Shown: piece after piece, positions 8,284-16,861 of the stretch | Position numbering within the stretch: the stretch's first letter is position 1 | Layout of the letters: each line of letters starts with the position of its first letter | Source: Terrilactibacillus tamarindi | Lineage (GTDB): Bacteria > Bacillota > Bacilli > Bacillales > Sporolactobacillaceae | Reading direction: 5' to 3' | Assembly: GCF_009718825.1 (NCBI RefSeq) | Contig: NZ_WNHB01000010.1 | Span: forward strand, 1 to 64,000 | Length of the DNA: 64,000 bases | The notes under the pieces: model-generated | Databases searched by the model: none | Seen by the model: the letters and a program-made list of their open reading frames with translations, nothing else | What the model was told of the DNA's origin: nothing | Made by a program: the position numbers and the translations under genes

Positions 8284-9783
8284 ATGGAAAGGAATTTGAT
8301 AATGGCTAAGCAAGCGAGCACCTTAATTATTTTATTATCTTCACTTACGGGTGCTTGCTTATTTTTAGGGGTGAAATTTGAGTATTTTATCATTTTCATG
8401 GCTGTGTGGCTAACGGTTTGTTTATGTATTCTTTTTAAACCATTTACAAATAACGGGCAATTTTTTCGAAGTGTGATGTATTTTCTCGTTATGACCACTT
8501 TTTTAAATCAATCTGCGCTGAGTATCCATGTCGGTTTCTTCAGTTTATTTTTATATCGCATTGTACTCATTGCAGCTTTGATGGTTTTTATTGTTCATTT
8601 GGTCAGTGAGAAAAGACTTTCACATTATTGGAATCAGGTCCAAACAAAAGAAATTCTGCTTTTCTTACTTTTTTGGATGATATATGGTGTGATCTCGCTC
8701 CTTTGGGCTAAGTCGCTATTAGAAGGAATAAAATATTTATTCTTATTAGGAATTGGAATTTTATTTATTTTTTTAGCGAGTTTTACGTTTACACATGTTT
8801 CGAGACTCTTATTATTTCAAAAAATTTGGATCATCATGTCCATATGTCTAATACTCATTGGGTTTGTGAATCATTTTGGGCATATTCAGCTTCCAACCTC
8901 AACACTGTATGGAGGGCCATCCTATAAACTTTCTTACCCAACGGCCGTTTTTTTCAATCAAAATGATTTTGCGACATTTCTAAGTATAGCCATTTTCTTC
9001 TTTATTACAGCAGCTAAAGCTAGTAGGAATGTCGGATCAAAAACAATGTTAATCTTATTTGCTATTTTATCCGTTTATTTGATTCATTTAACAGAATCTA
9101 GAGCAAGTTTACTCGGTGTGATTTTAGGTTGTTTAGTCTATTTATTTATCCATTTAAAGGCTCGAGTAAAAAAGATAACGGTGATGGTGATTGGTATTCT
9201 GGCCCTTTTTAGCCCTTTTTACATGGGTGGAATTTTTAATAAAATCCAGACTTTATTTACGGCGTATCACCAATATCCTACGAATCAACCACTTCCATCC
9301 AACGTGGTTAGAGCCCATCTACTTCAAAATACCTTTCATTATCTTATAGATTCTTTTGGATTCGGTGTTGGGGCTGGAAATATTCCTGTTTATTTAAAAG
9401 AACGATCCATTTACGATATAGATCAAGTGTATGAAGTCCACAATTGGCTAGCTGAAATAGCTGGAAATTTTGGTATAGGGATTCTATTAGGCTATATAAC
9501 GATGTATAGCTACCTGTTTTTTACTTTGTATAAATTATACAAACGGCAGACGAACAGACAATATAAAGCGCTATTAGAGGCGGGTATGATGGGACTCGTT
9601 GGATTTGCTGTCTCCAGTATTAGCCCGAGCTCCGTGAGCAATCTCTATTTCCATTGGGTTTTTCTTGCCTTTACTATTTCTACCGTTTCGGTTTTTAAGA
9701 GAAAGAATCACCTAATGTTTACGGGACGGTCACCGCGTGATAAGAGCCGCAAAAAGAGTCAATCTATCACTCTTAAAAACTAA
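8284..9783 (+). CDS. tuaE: polysaccharide polymerase, TuaE-like
   Basis: A 499-residue integral membrane protein with about 11-12 hydrophobic segments. It has the large extracytoplasmic loop and NW..E patch (HNWLAEIAGNFG, about residues 387-398) typical of Wzy/O-antigen polymerases. It would join lipid-linked repeat units outside the membrane. ATG 8284 sits close to an AAGGGAG-type site; ATG 8302 is an alternative. The C-terminal tail is basic. A 157-bp mobile repeat begins 14 bases after the stop, between this gene and tuaF. Confidence 0.82.
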   Translation: MERNLIMAKQASTLIILLSSLTGACLFLGVKFEYFIIFMAVWLTVCLCILFKPFTNNGQFFRSVMYFLVMTTFLNQSALSIHVGFFSLFLYRIVLIAALMVFIVHLVSEKRLSHYWNQVQTKEILLFLLFWMIYGVISLLWAKSLLEGIKYLFLLGIGILFIFLASFTFTHVSRLLLFQKIWIIMSICLILIGFVNHFGHIQLPTSTLYGGPSYKLSYPTAVFFNQNDFATFLSIAIFFFITAAKASRNVGSKTMLILFAILSVYLIHLTESRASLLGVILGCLVYLFIHLKARVKKITVMVIGILALFSPFYMGGIFNKIQTLFTAYHQYPTNQPLPSNVVRAHLLQNTFHYLIDSFGFGVGAGNIPVYLKERSIYDIDQVYEVHNWLAEIAGNFGIGILLGYITMYSYLFFTLYKLYKRQTNRQYKALLEAGMMGLVGFAVSSISPSSVSNLYFHWVFLAFTISTVSVFKRKNHLMFTGRSPRDKSRKKSQSITLKN

Positions 9784-9796
9784 AAAAATTATTTGG

Positions 9797-9953
9797 TTTA
9801 TCCCGCCTTAACGGGCAGTAAGACCCCAACCTCAAGACTCTGAGTATTCAAAGAAGATAGGTGGGGGATCAACTGCCCGTAAAGGTCCGATTGGTTCAGC
9901 TAACCATCAGTGGGGGATGAAGAAAACCCCCACTGATGGAAGTTTCACTTTAT
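9797..9953 (+). mobile_element. bcr1-like structured mobile repeat, copy 1
   Basis: A 157-bp element with TTTAT at both ends (9797-9801 and 9949-9953). The first arm CGGGCAGT pairs with ACTGCCCG, enclosing a C-rich/G-rich inner stem. A second hairpin pairs CATCAGTGGGGG with CCCCCACTGATG. Copy 2 at 26044 has the same length and is nearly identical. Length and TTTAT flanks resemble the bcr1 repeat described from the B. cereus group. It lies inside the presumed tuaA-tuaH transcript, so its hairpins would be transcribed. Confidence 0.85.
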
Positions 9954-9991
9954 TAGTAAACGACAATTCTATATTCCAAGGAGCAAGACTG

Positions 9992-10684
9992 ATGAACAGC
10001 CGACAAAGAATTATAACGAGAAGTAAAAAGTATATGGTTTTGATTATTGTTATTCCCATTTTACTAGGATTAATCGGATATTTTTATCCGAACGGGAAAA
10101 GTTCCTCGAGCTATACTGCTGAAGCATCCATCTCTCTCGGAAATTATCATGATCCTGATTTAAATAATACCCGAAACGTTGAATCCTTGTTAACCAATGA
10201 GCCCTTTTATAAAGAAAATCTACCTTATTTAAAAAGTGAAGAGCAAGATAGAATCATCAATCAACTGAAAGTCACCATCATAAATGATAAAACAATTCAA
10301 CTTTCCTACACAGATACTCCGAAGTCATTAGCTATTGAAACGGTTAACAGAATAATGAAGGCATTTTTAGCGCTTGATACCCAAAAATACAAACAAAAAG
10401 AAAAAGTGATTCAAAATACAATCCATTCATTAAAAAAGAATAAAGTAGGACCCGATGCCTTAGTCGATAAAGAGCGCTTCCTGTATAAACTCGAGTCCAC
10501 CCAATTAACGATGTCATCAGCTGCCATATTGAAGTCTGTAGATCATGACCAAAGGGTAACGAGTGTCGGTTTAAATTCAAAAAGCAGGGCCACTTTGGGA
10601 GTTTTAATTGGAATAACCATCGTTTTTGTCTGGGTCACTTATCCTGAAATTTTTCGAACAAAGCCAAAGGAAAAGGAGGAATAA
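9992..10684 (+). CDS. tuaF: chain-length determinant, TuaF-like
   Basis: 230 residues. Two membrane segments (about residues 14-31 and 206-222) enclose an extracytoplasmic domain, the layout of Wzz/YveK-type co-polymerases that set polymer chain length. The frame is open back to 9917, but that part lies inside the mobile repeat. ATG 9992 has AAGGAG (9978-9983) at a good 8-base spacing. No tyrosine kinase domain is fused or adjacent. The position between tuaE and tuaG matches TuaF. Confidence 0.82.
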   Translation: MNSRQRIITRSKKYMVLIIVIPILLGLIGYFYPNGKSSSSYTAEASISLGNYHDPDLNNTRNVESLLTNEPFYKENLPYLKSEEQDRIINQLKVTIINDKTIQLSYTDTPKSLAIETVNRIMKAFLALDTQKYKQKEKVIQNTIHSLKKNKVGPDALVDKERFLYKLESTQLTMSSAAILKSVDHDQRVTSVGLNSKSRATLGVLIGITIVFVWVTYPEIFRTKPKEKEE

Positions 10685-10687
10685 GAA

Positions 10688-11449
10688 ATGGATCGCACAC
10701 GCCCCCTAATTTCCATTATTACACCATCTTTTAATGCTTTAAGAACCATTAATGAAACCGTCGATTCGGTTAAGAAGCAAACGTATCAGAACTGGGAACT
10801 CGTAATTGTAGATGACTGTTCTACAGATGGAACAAGAGAGAAGTTAAAAATGATGTCGGCATCAGACAAGAGAATTCGTGTCATTTTTTTAGATGTGAAT
10901 GGTGGGGCTGCCGTCGCTCGCAATGTTGGGTTAGATCATGCGAAAGGTCGATATATCGCTTTTTTAGACAGTGATGACCGTTGGAAACAAGATAAATTGG
11001 AAAAGCAGCTACAATTTATGCAAAAGCATCACTATGCTTTTACATTTACGGGGTATGAATATATTACACATAATGGGCAATCGATGAATAAGGTGATACA
11101 AGCTCCCCAAAAAGTGACCTATCATCACATGCTTAAAAACACGATTGTGGGCTGTTTAACGGTTATGATCGACCGCCAACAAACAGGAATGTTCAAAATG
11201 CCCAACATTCGGACCAGACAGGACCTAGCAACATGGCTCATGATCTTAAAACAAGGAATAACAGCTTATGGATTAAACGAAAATCTAGCGGAATATCGTG
11301 TAGGCAATAGCTCATCTATTTCAAAAAACAAATGGAAAGCCGCAAAAAAAACGTGGTTAGTTTACCGAGAAATCGAAAAGTTAAATAGATTCCAAGCGTC
11401 GTGGTGCTTTTTTCATTATGCCATGCATGCGGTATTAAAACGGTTGTAA
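10688..11449 (+). CDS. tuaG: GT2 glycosyltransferase TuaG
   Basis: A 253-residue family-2 (GT-A fold) transferase. It has the nucleotide-binding start SIITPSFNA, the DDCSTDG motif near residue 41 and the metal-binding DSDD near residue 97. It starts 3 bases after the tuaF stop, so translation is coupled. It probably transfers one of the repeat sugars on the cytoplasmic face. The sequence style and position fit TuaG of B. subtilis. Confidence 0.87.
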   Translation: MDRTRPLISIITPSFNALRTINETVDSVKKQTYQNWELVIVDDCSTDGTREKLKMMSASDKRIRVIFLDVNGGAAVARNVGLDHAKGRYIAFLDSDDRWKQDKLEKQLQFMQKHHYAFTFTGYEYITHNGQSMNKVIQAPQKVTYHHMLKNTIVGCLTVMIDRQQTGMFKMPNIRTRQDLATWLMILKQGITAYGLNENLAEYRVGNSSSISKNKWKAAKKTWLVYREIEKLNRFQASWCFFHYAMHAVLKRL

Positions 11450-11518
11450 TCTGCAACTAGTCAGCAGTTGATGATTCGTGCCCAGTAACGGTACATAGAA
11501 AATTATTGTTTATAAAGG

Positions 11519-12691
11519 ATGAGAAAGATGAAAAACATACATGTCATAATAGCCACAGCTGAATGGCATCAAGATCAACTTCGTTACCGTCGTCATCGGC
11601 TAGCTGAATTCCTGCAAAAAAAATCTGATACTGAAGAAGTCATCTGGTTATGCCCAACCCCTAGAAGGACGACAGATAATTTCACAACACTAAAAAATGG
11701 TATTAAGCAATGGACTATTCAAGATCTATTCCCCCAAAAAGTCTTTCGATTTGGAAGATATATGGATTTGTTTTATAAGAATAAACTTACAACATTCAAT
11801 CAATATATAAATCAAATCAAGAAGAAAAATAGATTAATAGTATGGTTTACCTTTCCGGGTTTTCCTTATATAGCAAATGGTTTTCATTGGGACACGATTA
11901 TTTATGATTGCAGTGATAATTGGACTAACTCGATAAGTGGCAAAAAATCATTCGTATCCTATTTTAGACAAAAGGTGATTCAGAAGGCGGAAGAACGAAT
12001 TATAGATAAGGCACATCGAATTTTCTGTACGTCTCAATATTTACATGATCAAGTAATTCAAAAGATCGAACATCCGTCTAAATCACACATCTACACGTTT
12101 GAAAATGGAGTTGAATTTGACTTATTTAGAGAAAAAAAGCTTCCTATGAAAGCCATTTTGCCGGATAGATTTAATGGAACCGTTTTAGGTTTTATTGGAG
12201 GGATAAAATCTAAACTTGATTTTGAACTTATTCAAGACGTAGCCACGAAAAAATCAAATTGGTTATTTTTATTTGTAGGACCAGACCAAACAACTGAAAA
12301 TGATGGATTTCATCAATTGTTAAATAACAAAAATGTCGTATGGACGGGGAGTATTGATCCGTTTGATGTTCCGAAATACATGCAACTGATTGATATAGGC
12401 ATTATGCCTTACAAAGCATCATCTTATAATAAAGCTATTTTCCCTTTAAAACTCTTTGAATTCTTGGCAGCAGGGAAACCTGCGATTGGTGTTCATTTGC
12501 CTTCAACAACAAAATATGTGGAACAAGCGGTTTATAATCATTTAGAAACCAATGATAGTCAAGCATTTATTCAAGCGTGTGAGAAATTAGAGTGTGAAAA
12601 AGATTGTCCTGAGTATATAGATAGACGAATACAGGTCGCTAGTGGGAAAAATTGGAATGATATATTTGAAGGAATGCTCCAATTGGTGTAG
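11519..12691 (+). CDS. tuaH: glycosyltransferase TuaH
   Basis: A 390-residue GT-B type transferase. The N-terminus (ATAEWHQDQLRYRRHRLAEF) matches what I recall of TuaH. The C-terminal donor region has FPLKLFEFLAAGKP near residue 320. ATG 11519 lies four codons ahead of a second in-frame ATG at 11528, which has TAAAGGATGAG upstream and may be the true start. It is the last gene of the teichuronic acid cluster; no clear terminator follows within 100 bases. Confidence 0.87.
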   Translation: MRKMKNIHVIIATAEWHQDQLRYRRHRLAEFLQKKSDTEEVIWLCPTPRRTTDNFTTLKNGIKQWTIQDLFPQKVFRFGRYMDLFYKNKLTTFNQYINQIKKKNRLIVWFTFPGFPYIANGFHWDTIIYDCSDNWTNSISGKKSFVSYFRQKVIQKAEERIIDKAHRIFCTSQYLHDQVIQKIEHPSKSHIYTFENGVEFDLFREKKLPMKAILPDRFNGTVLGFIGGIKSKLDFELIQDVATKKSNWLFLFVGPDQTTENDGFHQLLNNKNVVWTGSIDPFDVPKYMQLIDIGIMPYKASSYNKAIFPLKLFEFLAAGKPAIGVHLPSTTKYVEQAVYNHLETNDSQAFIQACEKLECEKDCPEYIDRRIQVASGKNWNDIFEGMLQLV

Positions 12692-12951
12692 TCCATTGTG
12701 AAATTAAATGGATAGGATGGAGCTAATCGTAAATCGAATGAAGAACTTCATAAATTAGCAAATAAACAAAAAAGTGACTAATCGGTTTAAAGGTCATTAT
12801 ATGACTAGAAAATATAAAATAAATCTTGACGTTAAGGTGACTCTTAAGTATAAGTAAGTAAATCATTATTAATTAGAATAGTCTGTTAATTTGACGAATA
12901 AGATGGTATAATTAATATTATTTATATGACTTAAGCTTGGAGGAAGCTTAC
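12692..12951. other. intergenic region before the DUF4003 gene
   Basis: This 260-base AT-rich gap holds TTGACG (12891-12896) and a perfect TATAAT (12907-12912), but only 10 bases apart, so they do not make one sigma-A promoter. I see no terminator for tuaH and no other structure. Confidence 0.4.
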
Positions 12952-13899
12952 ATGGATAGTGAGTTAACCTTATTTAAAGAAAATATGGTGCAACTAAAGA
13001 AAGACTTTCGAGGTATGCATAAGCATGTTCGTGCCATCATTGCTTGCCAATATACAATGAAAAATGAATTAATTGATATACATAAGTTTCGTCAATACGA
13101 TGCCAAGATTAAACATAGCCTAGGTTTTTTTAATCGATTATCGAAGGACATCAGGCACTGTTTGGTTAGCTTGTTTATGTTCATCCCAGATGGAGAAAGT
13201 AAATTAGTTCAAATTAAAGAAAATTACGATCGATTAACACGTGAAAAATTGCCCAAATCTCAACAAACTTACTTAGCAACAGCTTTCTTAAGTTATAAAG
13301 ATGAAACTGAGCAAGGTCCATTTATTCATAGAGTTTGTTCGATCTACCGTGCATTAAAGGAAAAACATCCGATACTAGTCGGTGCTGAAGATGTGCCATT
13401 TTGTATGTTACTAGCCGAGTCAAGTTATGATTTAGAAACGATGATGAGCGTCATTTCAGAGACCAATCCTATTCTAAAAAAACATGGTTATCGAAAAGCT
13501 TCCGAACGGCATCGGTTAGCCTTTTTATTAGTATCTATATCCAGCCACTCAAAATTACCTCATGTCGTAGATAAATGTATTCACTATCATGATGAACTTG
13601 AGCGTGAGATCGGAAGAATTAAACCTACTCAGTATACAACGATCGGATTACTAGCTTCTCTTGACCATCAGATCAAGACAAATGAGATCCGTTCTTACTA
13701 TTCGACTTTTTTAAAACAAAAAAGTTATCTTCCTCAAATACGAAAAGAATTTCATTTTCCTATAGCTATGAATCTCTTTCTTATAACGCAAATGAAGAAT
13801 ATGCCAACGATTAACCCCATCTTATTGACGTTAGCTCAAGTCATCATTCGCTTGCAGTCAACAAATCAAGTCATCGCTACAACAAGTACGACAGGTTAA
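12952..13899 (+). CDS. DUF4003 family protein
   Basis: About 315 residues, soluble, with no signal peptide or membrane segment. The sequence fits the DUF4003 family of Bacillales, whose function is unknown. A TTG at 12937 opens the frame, but ATG 12952 has GGAGGA (12939-12944) seven bases upstream and is preferred. The protein is helix-rich with many charged residues. It stands alone, and its neighbours do not suggest a role. Confidence 0.7.
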   Translation: MDSELTLFKENMVQLKKDFRGMHKHVRAIIACQYTMKNELIDIHKFRQYDAKIKHSLGFFNRLSKDIRHCLVSLFMFIPDGESKLVQIKENYDRLTREKLPKSQQTYLATAFLSYKDETEQGPFIHRVCSIYRALKEKHPILVGAEDVPFCMLLAESSYDLETMMSVISETNPILKKHGYRKASERHRLAFLLVSISSHSKLPHVVDKCIHYHDELEREIGRIKPTQYTTIGLLASLDHQIKTNEIRSYYSTFLKQKSYLPQIRKEFHFPIAMNLFLITQMKNMPTINPILLTLAQVIIRLQSTNQVIATTSTTG

Positions 13900-14128
13900 T
13901 AAATTAATGAAGTGGTGAAATCGGCCAACACTAACTGAAGATTAAACAATTTGACAAAATATATAAAAAATACAGAAATTAAATAACATAATGTAAAGTG
14001 AAAATAGTGTAATTTCAGATAAAATAGATAGTATAAAGTAGTCGTTTTAGACAATTGTTAGTATAAGATAACGGACATTGGTGTTATTACTTGGATGAAA
14101 AATCAAACTTTAAATAGGAGCGATGAAG

Positions 14129-15358
14129 ATGCAAAGAGAAAAACTACTTGTTAATGGTGAAAGATTGAAAGAAACGATTGAGACATTTGCTGATTTTGGT
14201 CGGACACCCAATAATGGTGTAACACGTCTATCGCTATCAGAAGAAGATATTAAAGTTCGTGATTATTTTACATCCTGTTGTGAAGAGCTTGGAATGACCG
14301 TTAAAGTTGATGACATGGGGTGCATGTACGCAACACTTCCAGGTGAAGATAATGAAGCAGCCCCAATCGTAATGGGATCACACCTTGACACGGTTAAAAA
14401 AGGTGGAAGATTTGATGGTGTATTAGGCGTTATATCGGGTCTAGAGGTAGTTCGGACACTCGTTGATAATAAAATAAAACCAAAGATTCCTGTTACCATC
14501 ATGAATTTTACAAATGAAGAGGGAGCAAGGTTTGAACCTTCAATGATGGCTTCAGGGGTTTTATCAGGCAAATTCGAAAAAGAGGTCATGCTCAAGAAAA
14601 AAGACCCAGAAGGCGTAACATTTGAAGAGGCTCTAAATGCAAGCGGCTATGCTGGGGAAGTAGAAAATCGTATTTCTGAAGCATCTGCCTACTTAGAGTT
14701 ACATATTGAGCAAGGACCTGTTTTGGAGAAGGAAGAGCTTTCCATTGGCGTCGTGGATTGTGTCGTTGGCATGGCTTGTTATGAAATCGAAGTAACAGGT
14801 GAATCGGATCATGCAGGGACTACACCCATGACGATGCGAAAAGATGCCTTATTTGCGGCGAATGATTGTATTACAGAATTAAGAAGTAAATTAAGTACTT
14901 TAGACAGTGAGCTTGTCTACACAATGGGAAGAATGAACGTCTTACCAAATATCCATACAGTCATTCCAAATAAAGTGATCTTCACCATTGAAGCGAGACA
15001 CAAAGATGAAGATGTGATTCGTCAAGTTGAAGAAATTATTCAAGGTTTACCGGATTCGAATGAGGGATGTACGATCAAAAAGACTAAGCTCTGGGGCAGA
15101 GATACAGTTTGGTTTGAAGAACGAATTGTAGATGCTGTGGAAGAAGCGACTAAATCACTTGGCTATTCATATAAAAAGATGGCAAGCGGTGCTGGCCATG
15201 ACGCTCAATTCGTAGCCAGTTATCTTCCATCAGCAATGATCTTTGTGCCAAGTGTCAACGGCAAAAGCCATTGTGAAGATGAATTGACACCTTATGAAGA
15301 TTGTGAAAAAGGCGTGAATGTACTCCTTGAAACGGTATTGTCTCTATTACCTGAATAA
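14129..15358 (+). CDS. M20 amidase: N-carbamoyl-amino-acid hydrolase/allantoate amidohydrolase type
   Basis: About 409 residues. A dimetal hydrolase of the hydantoinase/carbamoylase amidase family that releases ammonia and CO2 from N-carbamoyl amino acids or acts on allantoate. Metal-site motifs: GSHLDTV near residue 81, GRFDGVLGV, NEEGARF near 126, HIEQGPVLE near 190, and the C-terminal GAGHDAQF. ATG 14123 is only two bases after GGAG; ATG 14129 gives an 8-base spacing and is preferred. It has its own terminator. The substrate is not determinable here. Confidence 0.85.
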   Translation: MQREKLLVNGERLKETIETFADFGRTPNNGVTRLSLSEEDIKVRDYFTSCCEELGMTVKVDDMGCMYATLPGEDNEAAPIVMGSHLDTVKKGGRFDGVLGVISGLEVVRTLVDNKIKPKIPVTIMNFTNEEGARFEPSMMASGVLSGKFEKEVMLKKKDPEGVTFEEALNASGYAGEVENRISEASAYLELHIEQGPVLEKEELSIGVVDCVVGMACYEIEVTGESDHAGTTPMTMRKDALFAANDCITELRSKLSTLDSELVYTMGRMNVLPNIHTVIPNKVIFTIEARHKDEDVIRQVEEIIQGLPDSNEGCTIKKTKLWGRDTVWFEERIVDAVEEATKSLGYSYKKMASGAGHDAQFVASYLPSAMIFVPSVNGKSHCEDELTPYEDCEKGVNVLLETVLSLLPE

Positions 15359-15438
15359 ACTATGACTCAAGTTATAAGATCAAAAAGCCGTATTAAAAAG
15401 AAGCTTTTAAAACTAATAAGAGAGTTCAAAAATTGTTG

Positions 15439-15475
15439 GAGATTCTGTAGATCTAAATGCAGAATCTCTTTTTTT
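15439..15475 (+). terminator. terminator of the M20 amidase gene
   Basis: The stem GAGATTCTG (15439-15447) pairs with CAGAATCTC (15460-15468), followed by seven T. Array B starts about 45 bases later, the same arrangement as pepV and array A. Confidence 0.88.
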
Positions 15476-15519
15476 ATGTATAAACCCTTAGTGAAGTAGT
15501 TATGTCATTAAAGATGGGA

Positions 15520-15855
15520 CGGTGGTGCAATTCCGTGTCAAGGTGGCGCAATTCCGTGTCAAGGTGGCGCAATTCCGTGTCGAAGTGGCGAAATTCCATT
15601 TCGAAGTGGCGCAATTCCATTTCGAAGTGGCGCAATTCCATTTCGAAGTGGCACAATTTCATTTCGAAGTGGCGCAATTCCATTTCGAAGTGGCGCAATT
15701 CCATTTCGAAGTGGCGCAATTCCGTTTCGAAGTGGCGCAATTCTGTGTTGAAGTGGCGCAATTCTGTGCCGAAGTGGCGCAATTCCATTTCGAAGTGGCG
15801 CAATTCTGTGCCGAAGTAGTTCAATCCCAAGTCAAAGCGGCACAACCCAGTTTGA
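15520..15855. repeat. 21-bp tandem array B (16 units)
   Basis: Sixteen units at an exact 21-bp step (core positions 15525 to 15840), consensus GAAGTGGCGCAATTCCATTTC. The first units read GTGTC and the last two are degenerate (GTTCAA, GCACAA), so decay is at the distal end. Same family as array A. ORFs across it on both strands are by-products of the period. Confidence 0.95.
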
Positions 15856-15943
15856 TGTTCTCAACCTACCTACTACTGCCGACCTTCCATTTTAATATAA
15901 AAAAGGCTTTCCTAGAAGGTATGTTAGAAAATCTAACAAATAA

Positions 15944-16010
15944 TTAGAAAATAGTCACTTTTATGATATAATCATTTTATAAATCGGAATTCATATTCCG
16001 AATTACGGAA
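15944..16010 (+). promoter_or_regulatory. promoter and overlapping operator palindromes of pxpA
   Basis: TATAAT (15967-15972) with TTAGAA (15944-15949) 17 bases upstream. Just downstream lie three alternating half-sites: CGGAAT (15985), ATTCCG (15995) and CGGAA (16006), giving two overlapping inverted repeats. This position would let a repressor block transcription. The IclR-type regulator KipR encoded at the end of the block is the natural candidate. Confidence 0.6.
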
Positions 16011-16070
16011 TTTTACACATAAAATTATCATAATATTTTTTATACTTTTAATGAAAAGGAGATACCTAAG

Positions 16071-16835
16071 GTGGGATTTGTTGATTTAAATTGTGATTTA
16101 GGAGAAAGTTTTGGCGCTTATAAGTTAGGTATGGACAATGAGATATTGGATTATGTCACATCGGCAAATATTGCATGCGGTTTTCATGCAGGAGATCCTA
16201 GTGTGATGAGAAAAACGGTTACGTTAGCTTTGGGAAAAGGTGTTCAAATTGGAGCTCATCCGGGACTACCTGATTTAGTTGGCTTTGGCAGGAGACCTAT
16301 GGCCATTTCTCCTCAAGAGGCCTATGACATGGTGATCTATCAAGTTGGAGCGCTTCAGGCCTTTGTGAAAGCAGAAGGTGCTTCAATGCAGCATGTTAAA
16401 CCGCATGGCGCATTATATAATATGGCTGCGAAAGATCCAAAGCTCTCTGAAGCGATTGCAGAAGCGATTTATGCCATTGATCCAGAATTAATTTTATTTG
16501 GTCTATCCGGAAGTCAATTAACTAAGGCTGGAGAAAAAATTGGTTTACGAGTGGCTCATGAAGTATTCTCAGATCGCACGTATCAAATAGATGGTTCATT
16601 AACTTCGCGTAAAGAGCCCAATGCACTCATTGTAGATAAAGATCAAGCATTTAAACAAGTTTTAAGAATGATTAAAGAAGGCCTAGTTAAAACAGAACAA
16701 GAAAAAGATATTGCTATAAAAGCCGACACCATTTGTATTCATGGGGATGGCAAGGCAGCACTCACCTTTGCTCGTGATATTAGGCAAGGATTTCAAGCAG
16801 AAAATATCGTTGTACAAGCTATACGTACAAAATAG
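16071..16835 (+). CDS. pxpA: 5-oxoprolinase subunit A (LamB/YcsF family)
   Basis: 254 residues. With PxpB and PxpC it forms the ATP-dependent 5-oxoprolinase that opens 5-oxoproline to glutamate. Family motifs: [12 protein letters not shown] at the N-terminus, [12 protein letters not shown] near residue 33, [13 protein letters not shown] near 63, and KPHGALYN near 120. Start is GTG with AAAAGGAG upstream. First gene of the ycs/kip block. Length is normal. Confidence 0.93.
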   Translation: MGFVDLNCDLGESFGAYKLGMDNEILDYVTSANIACGFHAGDPSVMRKTVTLALGKGVQIGAHPGLPDLVGFGRRPMAISPQEAYDMVIYQVGALQAFVKAEGASMQHVKPHGALYNMAAKDPKLSEAIAEAIYAIDPELILFGLSGSQLTKAGEKIGLRVAHEVFSDRTYQIDGSLTSRKEPNALIVDKDQAFKQVLRMIKEGLVKTEQEKDIAIKADTICIHGDGKAALTFARDIRQGFQAENIVVQAIRTK

Positions 16836-16861
16836 AATTAATTATTTTAGGGGGTAGAAAA

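Noticed and set aside
9917-9991. N-terminal extension of TuaF
   Set aside because: It lies inside the mobile repeat and lacks a ribosome binding site; ATG 9992 has AAGGAG at eight bases.
12891-12912. TTGACG...TATAAT promoter for the DUF4003 gene
   Set aside because: Hexamers are only 10 bp apart, too close for sigma-A.
15474-15947. Repetitive protein candidates across array B
   Set aside because: Same reason: artefact of a period divisible by three.
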